From NCBI GenBank assembly GCA_910579925.1, contig CAJTVY010000014.1:3390-67389 (forward strand): DNA of 64,000 nucleotides, read 5' to 3'. Position 1 is the first letter of the stretch. Every line of letters begins with the position of its first letter. Positions 34,543-43,218 of the stretch are shown one piece after another. The notes beneath the pieces are model-generated. The model was not told the DNA's origin. It ran no database searches and was given only the letters and a program-made list of their open reading frames with translations. The stretch is from an uncultured Dorea sp. GTDB taxonomy: Bacteria; Bacillota; Clostridia; Lachnospirales; Lachnospiraceae. Position numbers and translations under genes: made by a program.

Positions 34543-35802
34543 TTATTTATTGACATTTTCTATATGCTGTCCTTCCAGTTTTCCCGTGCAGCCATAATAT
34601 GCGATTGCTGCAAATGTTCCGGCAGCCCCTGCCAGCGCCTGGTCGTCAAACCGATACTTCGGACTGTGAAGACCTGGAATCTCTGCCTTATCCTTAGGTC
34701 TGATTCCGATAAACAGATAGACCGAAGGCACCCTTTCACTGTACTCCGAAAAATTCTCACCTCCCAGGTGGTTCTCCTCGATGATATACGCCTGGTTCTT
34801 CCCCAGGATCTGCTCTGCGGCTCTCCTTACGCCCTCCAGAAGCTTTGGTGCGTTCTCGACTGCGCCGCCATGTGTCAGCGCCTCCACTTCACAGGAAGCT
34901 CCATAGACCCCGCACACTGCTTTCGCCGCCTTCTCAAGCTCTCTTCCCATCATCTCCAGCGTCTCTCTTCTTGTGGCCCGCATGGTTCCGCCAAACTCAC
35001 ATGTTTCCGGAATAATGTTGCGCACTTTCCGGTCGCCGGACTGCATATAGGTCACAGACATAACCTTAGACTCTGTCCCCCCAATCTTTCTCGCCAGAAT
35101 GGCCGGGATATGCTGATAGATTTCACTGGCTGCGGCAATCGGATCGACAGTCTGCTCCGGCCAGGATGCATGTCCCTTTTTCCCTATGATCTTTACCCGG
35201 AACGACCCTACGCATCCAAACGCATACCTCCTTGCAATCCCAATCCTGCCGCTTTCTATAGAAGGCCAGCCGTGAGCGGCAAACGCCATGTCAACGTCAG
35301 GATCTTCTAAAACCCGGTCTTCGCTAATCAGAATATCCGCACCTTTTCCCACCTCTTCGCCTGGCTGGAACACAAACTTGATACAACCTCCCCATTCCAT
35401 ACGAATCTTTGACAGAATCATCGCCGCGCCAATCAGCCATGCTCCATGGCCGTCATGGCCGCAGGCATGCATACAGCCAGGATTTTCAGACTTAAATCCA
35501 CAGTCTCCCTCTTCCTCGATGGGAAGTGCATCGATATCCGCCCTCAGAAGAACCGTCTTCCCTTCTTTCTTTCCGCCTTCCATGACGGCAATAATCCCAG
35601 AACCGCCCGCCTTATGCTCCTGTACCCGAAGCCCCGGAATCTTCTTAAGCTCCCGGCTGATAATCTCGTGAGTCCTTGGCAGATTCATTCCAAGTTCCGG
35701 GTGCCGATGGAGTTCCTGTCTGATCTCTGCCAGTTTTGGCCCTGTCTCTTCTGCAATCTTTCTGATCTTCCCGATCAGAATCATCTGTTTTGTAGTTTCC
35801 AT
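34543..35802 (-). CDS. M20-family amidohydrolase
   Basis: 419 residues, peptidase M20D type (hippurate hydrolase, N-acyl-amino-acid amidohydrolase, IAA-amino-acid hydrolase group). Metal ligands in HACGHDGHG (about 112-120) and in PGEEVGKGA (Glu-Glu, about 146-154); dimerisation domain 185-300. Cuts the amide bond of an N-acyl amino acid or small peptide. No signal peptide, so cytoplasmic. AGAGGTGA before the ATG. It follows the amino acid ABC operon after a terminator and precedes the PucR pair, suggesting uptake and use of an acylated amino acid (inference). Confidence 0.9.
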   Translation of the reverse strand: METTKQMILIGKIRKIAEETGPKLAEIRQELHRHPELGMNLPRTHEIISRELKKIPGLRVQEHKAGGSGIIAVMEGGKKEGKTVLLRADIDALPIEEEGDCGFKSENPGCMHACGHDGHGAWLIGAAMILSKIRMEWGGCIKFVFQPGEEVGKGADILISEDRVLEDPDVDMAFAAHGWPSIESGRIGIARRYAFGCVGSFRVKIIGKKGHASWPEQTVDPIAAASEIYQHIPAILARKIGGTESKVMSVTYMQSGDRKVRNIIPETCEFGGTMRATRRETLEMMGRELEKAAKAVCGVYGASCEVEALTHGGAVENAPKLLEGVRRAAEQILGKNQAYIIEENHLGGENFSEYSERVPSVYLFIGIRPKDKAEIPGLHSPKYRFDDQALAGAAGTFAAIAYYGCTGKLEGQHIENVNK

Positions 35803-35874
35803 ATTTCACCTCTTTTTCACAATATTATGAGTCGGGACAGAAGGTGTTTTGCCCCTCATATCTCCGATCATAAA

Positions 35875-35918
35875 AAGACTGTCTGAAAATGCCTCAATTG
35901 CCATTTCCCGACAGTCTT
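35875..35918 (-). terminator. Terminator of the amino acid ABC operon
   Basis: AAGACTGTC (35875-35883) pairs with GACAGTCTT (35910-35918); on the minus strand it is followed by TTTTTA. Confidence 0.85.
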
Positions 35919-35925
35919 GTCTGAA

Positions 35926-36687
35926 CTATTTACGATTCACAAAATTCAGGAACTGCTTAAGCCTTGGATTCTCTGGATGGTCAATGATCTCCTCCGGCGT
36001 CCCGTCCGCCGCAATGCGCCCGCCGTCCATGAACAGGATCCGGGTCGCAACCTCTCTGGCAAATCCGATCTCATGGGTGACAAGAATCATAGTCGTCCCG
36101 TCTTCTGCCAGAGATTTGATCGTATTCAGCACTTCCCCCACCAGTTCCGGATCAAGGGCAGAAGTCGGCTCGTCGAACAAGACCACGTTAGGATTCACCG
36201 CCAGGGCTCTTGCGATCCCTACCCTCTGCTGCTGTCCGCCGGATAATTTGGATGGATAAAAGTCTTTCCGTTCTCCCATTCCTACCTTTTCAAGCAGTCC
36301 GAGAGCCGTCTTTTCTGCCTCGGCTTTCGACTTTTTCTGAACCACGGTCAGAGCCTCCATAACATTCTCAAGAGCCGTCTTGTTCTTGAAGAGATTATAC
36401 CCTTGAAAAACCATGGAAGAATGTCTGCGAAGCTCTATGACTTCTTTCTTCGAATGACGCTCTGCATCCACCGTGACATTTCCGATTGTAATCAGCCCTT
36501 TCGTCGGCACTGTCAGATAATTCAGACATCTGAGCAGCGTAGATTTTCCGGTTCCCGAAGGTCCTAATATGGCTATTACTTCGTTCTTATTAATCGTAAG
36601 ATTGATATCCGTCAGAACCTTCGTATCTGCGTCAAACTCCTTATAGAGATGTTCAATCTTTACCAGTTGTGTATCTGTTCCCATCAT
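35926..36687 (-). CDS. Amino acid ABC transporter ATP-binding protein
   Basis: 253 residues, HisP/GlnQ type. Walker A GPSGTGKS (about 37-44), signature LSGGQQQR (about 148-155), Walker B VVLFDEPTSALD (about 168-179), switch His in LVTHE. Energises uptake through the permease at 37702. Third gene of the permease, binding protein, ATPase order, which is unusual only in that the permease comes first. Confidence 0.95.
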   Translation of the reverse strand: MMGTDTQLVKIEHLYKEFDADTKVLTDINLTINKNEVIAILGPSGTGKSTLLRCLNYLTVPTKGLITIGNVTVDAERHSKKEVIELRRHSSMVFQGYNLFKNKTALENVMEALTVVQKKSKAEAEKTALGLLEKVGMGERKDFYPSKLSGGQQQRVGIARALAVNPNVVLFDEPTSALDPELVGEVLNTIKSLAEDGTTMILVTHEIGFAREVATRILFMDGGRIAADGTPEEIIDHPENPRLKQFLNFVNRK

Positions 36688-36709
36688 TTTCCAATCTTCC
36701 TGACTTTTG

Positions 36710-37591
36710 TTATTTCTGGATCAATTCTGTCATATCTGCAAACATCCACTTCTCAGTGATCTTGCCGATGGTTCCGTCATCTAACATCTCCTGGATTACT
36801 TTGTCCAGTTCTTCCTTAAGTTCTGCGCCTTCATCCGTCTTCGGAAGGAAATAAGCGACGTTATTCGCCATCAGATTCTCCTCGAAGAAGCGGAAATCAG
36901 CCTCTTCATTATTGTGTGAAAATGCATTGACATTGGTCGTTGTATTTGCATAGGCGTCGATTCTTTCAAGCATCAGGTCATTCATGCCCACAGCGCTGTC
37001 CTCGTAAAGCTTCACTTCAAATCCCTTCTCGGCGCCAAGATCCTCGATGATCGTCTGGGCCGCCTGTCCGTTTGTACATCCGACTACTTTCCCCTTAAGA
37101 TCATCAACCTTCTTAAAACTGCTGCCGTCATTGACGATGACACACTGGGCGTCTCCATAGTAAGGGATGGTTGCATTATACTTTTCTTCCCTTTCCGGCT
37201 TAACTGCGGTACAGTTAGCAACCACATCTGCACGCGCTGTATCTAGTTCTCCCCACATAGCGTCAAAAGCCGCCTGCTTCACTTCCACTTCCCAGCCGGT
37301 GCGCTCCTCAATCTCATCCCACATCTCGGCGTCAATTCCTGTCCAGGTTCCGTCGTCTGCCAGAAGTGTGTATGGTTCTCCTGTACCTGACGTTACAAGC
37401 GTCACTTTCCGTTCGGAGTATCCTGTGTCTGATGCTCCGTCAGAATCTCCATCTCCCTTATCATCCGACTCATTGGATTCTGTCTTTGCATCATCCTTGC
37501 CGGAATCATCGGAACTGTTGTTCCCACATCCTGCCGCCATTGTCATTGCCATGGTTGTTACTAATAAAGCTGCGATCAAACGTCTTTTCAT
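36710..37591 (-). CDS. Amino acid ABC transporter substrate-binding lipoprotein
   Basis: 293 residues, family 3 solute-binding protein. Lipobox AAGC with Cys22 as lipid anchor, then an acidic Asp/Ser-rich linker (about 24-58) and the binding domain. Presents a polar amino acid or a derivative to the permease. Ligand not predictable; the downstream M20 enzyme hints at an N-substituted amino acid. GAGGAG precedes the ATG. Confidence 0.93.
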   Translation of the reverse strand: MKRRLIAALLVTTMAMTMAAGCGNNSSDDSGKDDAKTESNESDDKGDGDSDGASDTGYSERKVTLVTSGTGEPYTLLADDGTWTGIDAEMWDEIEERTGWEVEVKQAAFDAMWGELDTARADVVANCTAVKPEREEKYNATIPYYGDAQCVIVNDGSSFKKVDDLKGKVVGCTNGQAAQTIIEDLGAEKGFEVKLYEDSAVGMNDLMLERIDAYANTTTNVNAFSHNNEEADFRFFEENLMANNVAYFLPKTDEGAELKEELDKVIQEMLDDGTIGKITEKWMFADMTELIQK

Positions 37592-37701
37592 AATTCTTCT
37601 TCTCCTCTTTTCATTAATCTATCTTAAATAAGACGTCTTAGGAAGTCTGCCTGACCATCTGCACACGGTAGAATTCCACCGACTTCTTCTTAAGATCCTC
37701 C

Positions 37702-38364
37702 TCAATACATCGTCGCGCACTTCTTTTCCAGAAACTTATGTACCAATCCAAGGATAAAAATAATTACCCAGTAAATGAGCATGACCGCCGCATAGATTTC
37801 GAAATACCGGAAAGTTCTTGCACCCTCGATTTTGGCCGCTCCCATGATATCCGGTACACCCAGCATAAAGGCCAGGGACGTCTGCTTGATCAGATTAATA
37901 ATATCATTGAATAAGGGGGGAAGCGCAACACGTACTGCCTGTGGGATGATAATCCGCCATACAAGCTGAAGGTTGGTCATTCCCAGGGAATATGCAGCTT
38001 CTTTCTGCCCTTCATCCACCGAGAGCAGCGCACCTCTGATACTCTCAGACATGAATGCGCCCATGTTCAGACTCATGACCACCGCAACTGCGATCAGAGG
38101 AGTCATATCTCGGACAAACGCACTGTAAAGGGCGACTCCGTAATAGAAAAAATACAACTGCGCCACAATCGGAGTCCCTCTCATAATAGAAACATACACC
38201 CGGGTAAACTGATACAGCGCCGGGATCTTATAATAACCGATGATAGCGATGATAACTCCCACTAACAGCGCAAAAATAGTTGCCACAATCGTCAATTCAA
38301 AGGTGACATTTACCTTACTTGCGATTACAGGGAGAACTTCTAAAAAATAACTTACCTTAAACAT
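37702..38364 (-). CDS. Amino acid ABC transporter permease
   Basis: 220 residues, HisM/GlnP type with about five membrane segments. EAA loop EAAYSLGMTNLQLVWRIIIP (about 134-153). First gene of the importer operon, 110 bp before the binding protein gene; only one permease is present, so it should act as a homodimer. GGAGAAG before the ATG. Confidence 0.93.
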   Translation of the reverse strand: MFKVSYFLEVLPVIASKVNVTFELTIVATIFALLVGVIIAIIGYYKIPALYQFTRVYVSIMRGTPIVAQLYFFYYGVALYSAFVRDMTPLIAVAVVMSLNMGAFMSESIRGALLSVDEGQKEAAYSLGMTNLQLVWRIIIPQAVRVALPPLFNDIINLIKQTSLAFMLGVPDIMGAAKIEGARTFRYFEIYAAVMLIYWVIIFILGLVHKFLEKKCATMY

Positions 38365-38535
38365 CTCATCTTCTCCAGACTCTTTTTTAGAATTTGTGTT
38401 TCATACGCTATTATTTTAACTTTTCCGACAATTTTTTCATCGTCATTCTTACACAAACAGAATTTTTAATTTTGTAATCTTCGCACATTTTCTATGAATA
38501 TATTTATTTATAGAATTTTTCTATATATTAGATGC

Positions 38536-38568
38536 AAAAAAAGCACCAGTTGTTATCAACTGATGCTT
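38536..38568 (-). terminator. Terminator of the GHKL kinase gene
   Basis: AAGCACCAGTTG (38541-38552) pairs with CAACTGATGCTT (38557-38568), one mismatch; on the minus strand a run of seven T follows. The stop codon of the kinase gene lies inside the hairpin. Confidence 0.85.
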
Positions 38569-39854
38569 CTTTCCTGAAGCGACACAAGCGATACAATCAC
38601 TTCTAATACAAAATTCCCGTCCTGCGTATAACACATCATATCCCCGCCGAGCCTGCCTGCCGCCGTCTGTATGGTGGAGAGACCGAAGCCATGGCCTGGC
38701 TCTGTTTTGTCTGTAGCAGGGATATTTCCCTTATCCACATGCAGGTCCTCCCGGCAGCGGTTCCTGATCCGTATTATGAGATGATTCCTGTTATACTTCA
38801 TTTCTACAAAAATCTCGCGTTGCTTTAGATCAAGCTTTCCCAGTGCGTCACAGGCATTTTCTAACCCATTGGAAAGAATCTGGCACAATTCCATATAAGG
38901 CAGTTCTTCCTCCCCTGCCTGTATGTCCATGGTACATTCTGTCCCCAGTTCTTCCAGTCTCCTGGAATACTGGACAAATACCGCATTGATATAAGGATTG
39001 GCACAGAATTCCCCCTCCAGAGTATCCATCTCTGTCTCAACGCCTTTGAGATATACCACGGCTTCTCTCATCTTCCCTTCCGCAAGCAGCCCCAGAAGTG
39101 TTGCGGAATACCCCTTCATATCATGCTTCATCCTCCGGATTCGCTGCTGATTCTCAAGCTGTGCCTTCAGCATGCTCTTTTGTTCCTCCAGAATACGTTC
39201 GCTCTGCTGCTTCCTGTAAAGCATAAGCTGCCTGTAAAGCGATGTGAAAATCGTAGCATAATTAAACATCATCAATATCAGGATCAGTATACACTGAAAT
39301 ATATCCTCTACACGGTAGACGATATTGACAGGATACTGTACCGTTATCGCCAGCAGGAGATAGTATAGCATAGTCATCCCCGAAAAAATCCCCCATCCCT
39401 TTTCCACTACATTCTGCAGTTCCAGATAGGGTTTTCTTAAATACCGCCAGATCAGATATTCTAAAAGAGGGAACGCAATCAGCCTGCTGACAAACATCAG
39501 CGTATAATTTCCATCTCCCAGAAAATAGTCCAGCAGATTCGTAACCGCCATAAGCCACAGACAGGAAGTGTCCGCCATACAGAAGGAAAACAGAAATTTA
39601 AAGTTTCTGTCAGCGCTCAACACATAGAAGAGGATAAAACTAGGAACCGTACAGGTAAGCATAAAGACCTGTGCCAGTACTTCAAATCCAAAGACTGCCA
39701 GCCCAGCCCCATTGAGTACCATCAATACTCCCATACAGCTCCCGGTTGCCAGTATAGTCTTCTTTCTGGAATAACGCGGCCGGAATAACAGAATAAATAC
39801 CAAAAGTATATGAAGCATAGACCAATATATAGATAAATCCCGAAGTATTACCAT
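38556..39854 (-). CDS. Orphan GHKL-type sensor histidine kinase
   Basis: 432 residues. Six to seven membrane segments in the first 210 residues, a coiled linker (about 212-245), a phospho-His motif MKHDMKGY (about 249-256), and a GHKL ATPase with N-box NGLENACDAL and G-box GHGFGLS. The layout is that of AgrC/ComD-like peptide sensors. No LytTR or other response regulator gene is next to it. The frame is open 20 codons further, but GGGGA is 6 nt before the ATG at 39854 and this start leaves 11 bp after the prfA stop. Probably the last gene of the prfA transcript. Confidence 0.85.
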   Translation of the reverse strand: MVILRDLSIYWSMLHILLVFILLFRPRYSRKKTILATGSCMGVLMVLNGAGLAVFGFEVLAQVFMLTCTVPSFILFYVLSADRNFKFLFSFCMADTSCLWLMAVTNLLDYFLGDGNYTLMFVSRLIAFPLLEYLIWRYLRKPYLELQNVVEKGWGIFSGMTMLYYLLLAITVQYPVNIVYRVEDIFQCILILILMMFNYATIFTSLYRQLMLYRKQQSERILEEQKSMLKAQLENQQRIRRMKHDMKGYSATLLGLLAEGKMREAVVYLKGVETEMDTLEGEFCANPYINAVFVQYSRRLEELGTECTMDIQAGEEELPYMELCQILSNGLENACDALGKLDLKQREIFVEMKYNRNHLIIRIRNRCREDLHVDKGNIPATDKTEPGHGFGLSTIQTAAGRLGGDMMCYTQDGNFVLEVIVSLVSLQERSIS

Positions 39855-39865
39855 ATTATCCCCAT

Positions 39866-40936
39866 CTACTCGTTCATATTCGCCAGCTTCGCACTCTGAT
39901 CCGCCGCGATACATGCGTCAATAATTTCCTGGATATCCCCGTTCATAATCTTATCCAGCTTATACAGCGTCAGCCCGATTCTATGGTCTGTTACCCGTCC
40001 TTGTGGGAAGTTATAGGTACGAATCTTCTCTGAACGATCTCCGGTTCCAATCTGACTCTTCCTGGCCTCCGCCTCGGCATCATGCTGCTTCTGGCATTCC
40101 AGATCATAGAGCTTGGCCCTCAGCAGAGCAAAAGCCTTGTCCTTGTTCTGAAGCTGGGACTTCTCTGTCTGGCTGTAAATGACAATCCCTGTAGGATAAT
40201 GGGTCAGACGGACGGCTGAATCCGTCGTATTGACACACTGACCTCCGTTTCCGGACGCCCTCATAACGTCAATACGGATATCCTTCTCGTCAATCTGAAC
40301 GTCCACTTCTTCTGCCTCCGGTATCACAGCCACCGTAATCGTAGACGTATGAATCCTTCCGCCGGACTCCGTCTCCGGCACACGCTGTACACGGTGCACG
40401 CCGGACTCGTATTTCATCACCGAATAGGCGCCGCTTCCATTAATCATGAAGGTAACATTCTTCATGCCGCCGATACCAATCTCTTCACACTCGACAAGTT
40501 CCACCTTCCAGCGCCTGCTTTCTGCATAATGCAGATACATTCGGTAAATCTCCGCCGCAAATAAAGCTGCTTCATCTCCGCCTGCGCCCGAGCGAATCTC
40601 TACGATGACATTCTTATCATCATTGGGATCCTTCGGAAGCAGCAGAATCTTAAGTTCTCTTTCTAACTCTTCCACCCTTGCCTTGGAACCATTCAGTTCC
40701 TCCTTGGCAAGTTCCCTCATCTCCTCGTCCGACTCCTCTTCTAACATCTGAAGACTGTCCTCAATTGCCTGCTTACAGGCTTTATATTCCTTGTATGCCT
40801 CCACAATGGGCGACAGGTCGTTCTGTTCTTTCATCAGTTTCCGAAACCGGTTCTGATCACTGGCTACATCCGGTTCCTGAAGCTCGCTTAAGATTTCCTC
40901 CATACGAATCAGCAAATCTTCTAATCTGTCAAACAT
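39866..40936 (-). CDS. prfA: Peptide chain release factor 1
   Basis: 356 residues. Reads UAA and UAG and triggers peptide release. GGQ motif at 231-233 in RASGNGGQCVNTTDSAVR; most bacterial RF1 have His where this one has Cys234. The PrmC methyltransferase that modifies the Gln is encoded 63 bp upstream. Coding region followed after 11 bp by the GHKL kinase. Confidence 0.96.
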   Translation of the reverse strand: MFDRLEDLLIRMEEILSELQEPDVASDQNRFRKLMKEQNDLSPIVEAYKEYKACKQAIEDSLQMLEEESDEEMRELAKEELNGSKARVEELERELKILLLPKDPNDDKNVIVEIRSGAGGDEAALFAAEIYRMYLHYAESRRWKVELVECEEIGIGGMKNVTFMINGSGAYSVMKYESGVHRVQRVPETESGGRIHTSTITVAVIPEAEEVDVQIDEKDIRIDVMRASGNGGQCVNTTDSAVRLTHYPTGIVIYSQTEKSQLQNKDKAFALLRAKLYDLECQKQHDAEAEARKSQIGTGDRSEKIRTYNFPQGRVTDHRIGLTLYKLDKIMNGDIQEIIDACIAADQSAKLANMNE

Positions 40937-40999
40937 CTTATTTCCTCCGATTATTTTCTATTTCCATCCTTTTTACAAATAAATACTAATTATGAGACG

Positions 41000-41902
41000 C
41001 TACGCCAGTGTACCAGGCGCATACCCTTCTCTATTATAAATGCCCGACACGACCCGATCAAGTCCCGCAAGATCTTTTTTGACCGCGACATCCTCATACC
41101 CGGATTCCTTCATCAGCGCCGACACCTCCTCTGCCTGGTCACAGCCGATTTCAAATAACAGCCGTCCTTTGTCTTTCAGATAAAAAATACTGTCTTTCAC
41201 AATTTTTCTATAAAAAGATAGTCCGTCTTCACCGCCGTCAAGGGCAATCTTCGGATCATAAAACCTTACTTCCTCTTGAAGATCTTCTATGTCTGAAGTA
41301 CGGATGTAGGGGGGATTAGACACAATGACGTCGTATTTCTCCTTATCCGTAATCTTTTTGAATTCTGTAAACAAATCTGACTGTATCCACTTCGCTTCTA
41401 TGTTAAGCCGGTTTGCATTTCTTCCTGCCACAATCAGTGCATCCTCGGAAATATCACATCCCACACCCTCTGTTCCTTTACACATTTTCAGAATACTCAG
41501 AAGGATACATCCGGAACCGGTACACATATCCAGTACCTTAATCTCTCTTTTCTTCCTGCCGCGAATCAGCTTCACCGCCTCTTCCACCAGCGTCTCCGTA
41601 TCCTGGCGCGGAATCAGAACATGTTCATTCACATAAAACGGATATCCCATAAATTCCTGTTCTCCGGTAATATGCTGCAGCGGAATCCTTTTTTTCCGAC
41701 TCTCAATACACTCCAGATACCGTAAAGCCTGCTCTTTTTCAAGTTCACGCTCTGGTTCCCCGTAATATGCCGCCCGGCTGATACCCGTGACATATTCCAG
41801 AAGATACCAGGCATCAAGCGCCGCCTCGTCAACGCCGGCCGCCTCTAAGCTTTCCGTACCCTCCTTAATGACCTGCCGCAGTGTGAAAATTCTCTGCCTC
41901 AT
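41000..41902 (-). CDS. prmC: Release factor glutamine methyltransferase
   Basis: 300 residues. Methylates the GGQ glutamine of RF1/RF2. SAM motif VLDMCTGSGCILLSIL (about 119-134) and catalytic NPPY (SNPPYIRTSDIE, about 189-200). The start at 41902 has GGAGAG 4 nt upstream and lies within the last 38 bp of the DUF1385 gene; an earlier ATG at 41929 has no ribosome site. Confidence 0.94.
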   Translation of the reverse strand: MRQRIFTLRQVIKEGTESLEAAGVDEAALDAWYLLEYVTGISRAAYYGEPERELEKEQALRYLECIESRKKRIPLQHITGEQEFMGYPFYVNEHVLIPRQDTETLVEEAVKLIRGRKKREIKVLDMCTGSGCILLSILKMCKGTEGVGCDISEDALIVAGRNANRLNIEAKWIQSDLFTEFKKITDKEKYDVIVSNPPYIRTSDIEDLQEEVRFYDPKIALDGGEDGLSFYRKIVKDSIFYLKDKGRLLFEIGCDQAEEVSALMKESGYEDVAVKKDLAGLDRVVSGIYNREGYAPGTLA

Positions 41903-42782
41903 ACTCTCTCCAATCAAATACAGCCTCAACCGCCTGAATCGCCACTTCGATCATACTATCGTCCGGCTCTTTGGTCGTCAGCTTCTGTATTGCAAGCCCC
42001 GGTTTACTGAACAAATTCACAACCGGATTCTCACTGCGCCCTGCCAGCTTAAGAAACTCATAGGAAATCCCCGCAATCACCGGAAGCAGCGCAATTCTGA
42101 TTACGATACGCATAACCGGAGTCTCTGCACGCACCAGAACCAGCATGATAATACTGATGGCAAGAACCAGAAACAGAAAACTGGTTCCGCAGCGTTTATG
42201 CTGCCTGGAACTGAGCCGCACATTCTCCACCGTCAGCGGAAGCCCGTGTTCAATACAGTTGATACACTTGTGCTCTGCCCCATGATACATGAACGTTCTC
42301 TGAATATCTTCCATCCGTGAAATCAGCAGCACATATGCGATAAAAATCCCAATCCGCACGAATCCTTCGATCACCGTACGCACACCGTAAGACGGAATAT
42401 ATTTTTCTAACAGAGACGACAGAAAATAGGGCAGAACCATGAAGATCGCAATCGCCATTACGATAGAAAACGCAACCGTGGCTCCCATCAGAAGGCTTTC
42501 CTGCTTCTCTGACAGTTCTTTCCCCTCTTCTTCCTCCTCGAAAAAGCTGGCGGAATAGGTCAGTGTCTTCATTCCCAGAACCATTGAATCAATAAAATTA
42601 AAGACTCCTCGGATAAATGGAATCTCTGTCAGCTTCTTCCATCTGTGAACAATGCTTTTATACGTGTCTCTGTTCACAAGAATCTCACCGTCCGGCTTGC
42701 GCACTGCAACCGCATATTCATCCTTATGCTTCATCATGATTCCTTCCAGCACCGCCTGACCGCCTATATTTGATGATTTCAT
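41865..42782 (-). CDS. DUF1385 membrane protein (YqhQ-like)
   Basis: 305 residues. Family opening SSNIGGQAVLEGIMMK (about 3-18), then four or five membrane segments between 110 and 260. Function unknown; in Firmicutes the gene regularly stands between rpmE and prmC/prfA, as here. The 3' end overlaps prmC by 38 bp. Confidence 0.9.
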   Translation of the reverse strand: MKSSNIGGQAVLEGIMMKHKDEYAVAVRKPDGEILVNRDTYKSIVHRWKKLTEIPFIRGVFNFIDSMVLGMKTLTYSASFFEEEEEGKELSEKQESLLMGATVAFSIVMAIAIFMVLPYFLSSLLEKYIPSYGVRTVIEGFVRIGIFIAYVLLISRMEDIQRTFMYHGAEHKCINCIEHGLPLTVENVRLSSRQHKRCGTSFLFLVLAISIIMLVLVRAETPVMRIVIRIALLPVIAGISYEFLKLAGRSENPVVNLFSKPGLAIQKLTTKEPDDSMIEVAIQAVEAVFDWREYEAENFHTAAGH

Positions 42783-42880
42783 ATTGTAATCTGACTCCTC
42801 CTGCCTTCTGTTGACAATTATGCTTTGTCATGAACCCTGCCATCTGCTCTGCTTTTCTACTCTGAAAAACAGATATAGAA

Positions 42881-42908
42881 AAGGGCTGAGATCATACAAC
42901 CTCAACCC
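42881..42908 (-). terminator. Terminator of rpmE
   Basis: GGGCTGAG (42883-42890) pairs with CTCAACCC (42901-42908), one bulge; on the minus strand TTTTC follows. Confidence 0.65.
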
Positions 42909-42921
42909 GATACCTGCAATC

Positions 42922-43125
42922 TTATTTACCCATTCCGTATTTCTTATTGAACTTATCAACACGACCGCGAGCCTGAGCTGCTTTCTGCTGGCCAGTGTAG
43001 AATGGATGGCACTTGGAACAGATCTCTACGTGGATATCTTCTTTTGTAGAACCTGTCACAAACGTATTGCCACAGTTACAAGTTACAGTTGCCTGATGAT
43101 ATGTTGGATGTATTCCTTCTTTCAT
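42922..43125 (-). CDS. rpmE: Ribosomal protein L31
   Basis: 67 residues, zinc-binding (C+) form: Cys16, Cys18, Cys36, Cys39. Bridges the two ribosomal subunits. The start at 43125 has AGAGGTG 6 nt upstream; a GTG three codons earlier overlaps that site. Between rho and the DUF1385 gene, a common order. Confidence 0.96.
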   Translation of the reverse strand: MKEGIHPTYHQATVTCNCGNTFVTGSTKEDIHVEICSKCHPFYTGQQKAAQARGRVDKFNKKYGMGK

Positions 43126-43218
43126 GCTCTTCACCTCTTCTTTATTTCGTCATATGCCTGCGCATTTCTTACGTTATCTAAACAGCGTTGTTATTGTACC
43201 ATAAAAATAATGCATTGT

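Noticed and set aside
37620..37701. Short leader peptide between permease and binding-protein genes, near an AAGACGTCTT palindrome
   Set aside because: Only about 13 codons from a GTG with no properly spaced ribosome site; nothing to support translation.
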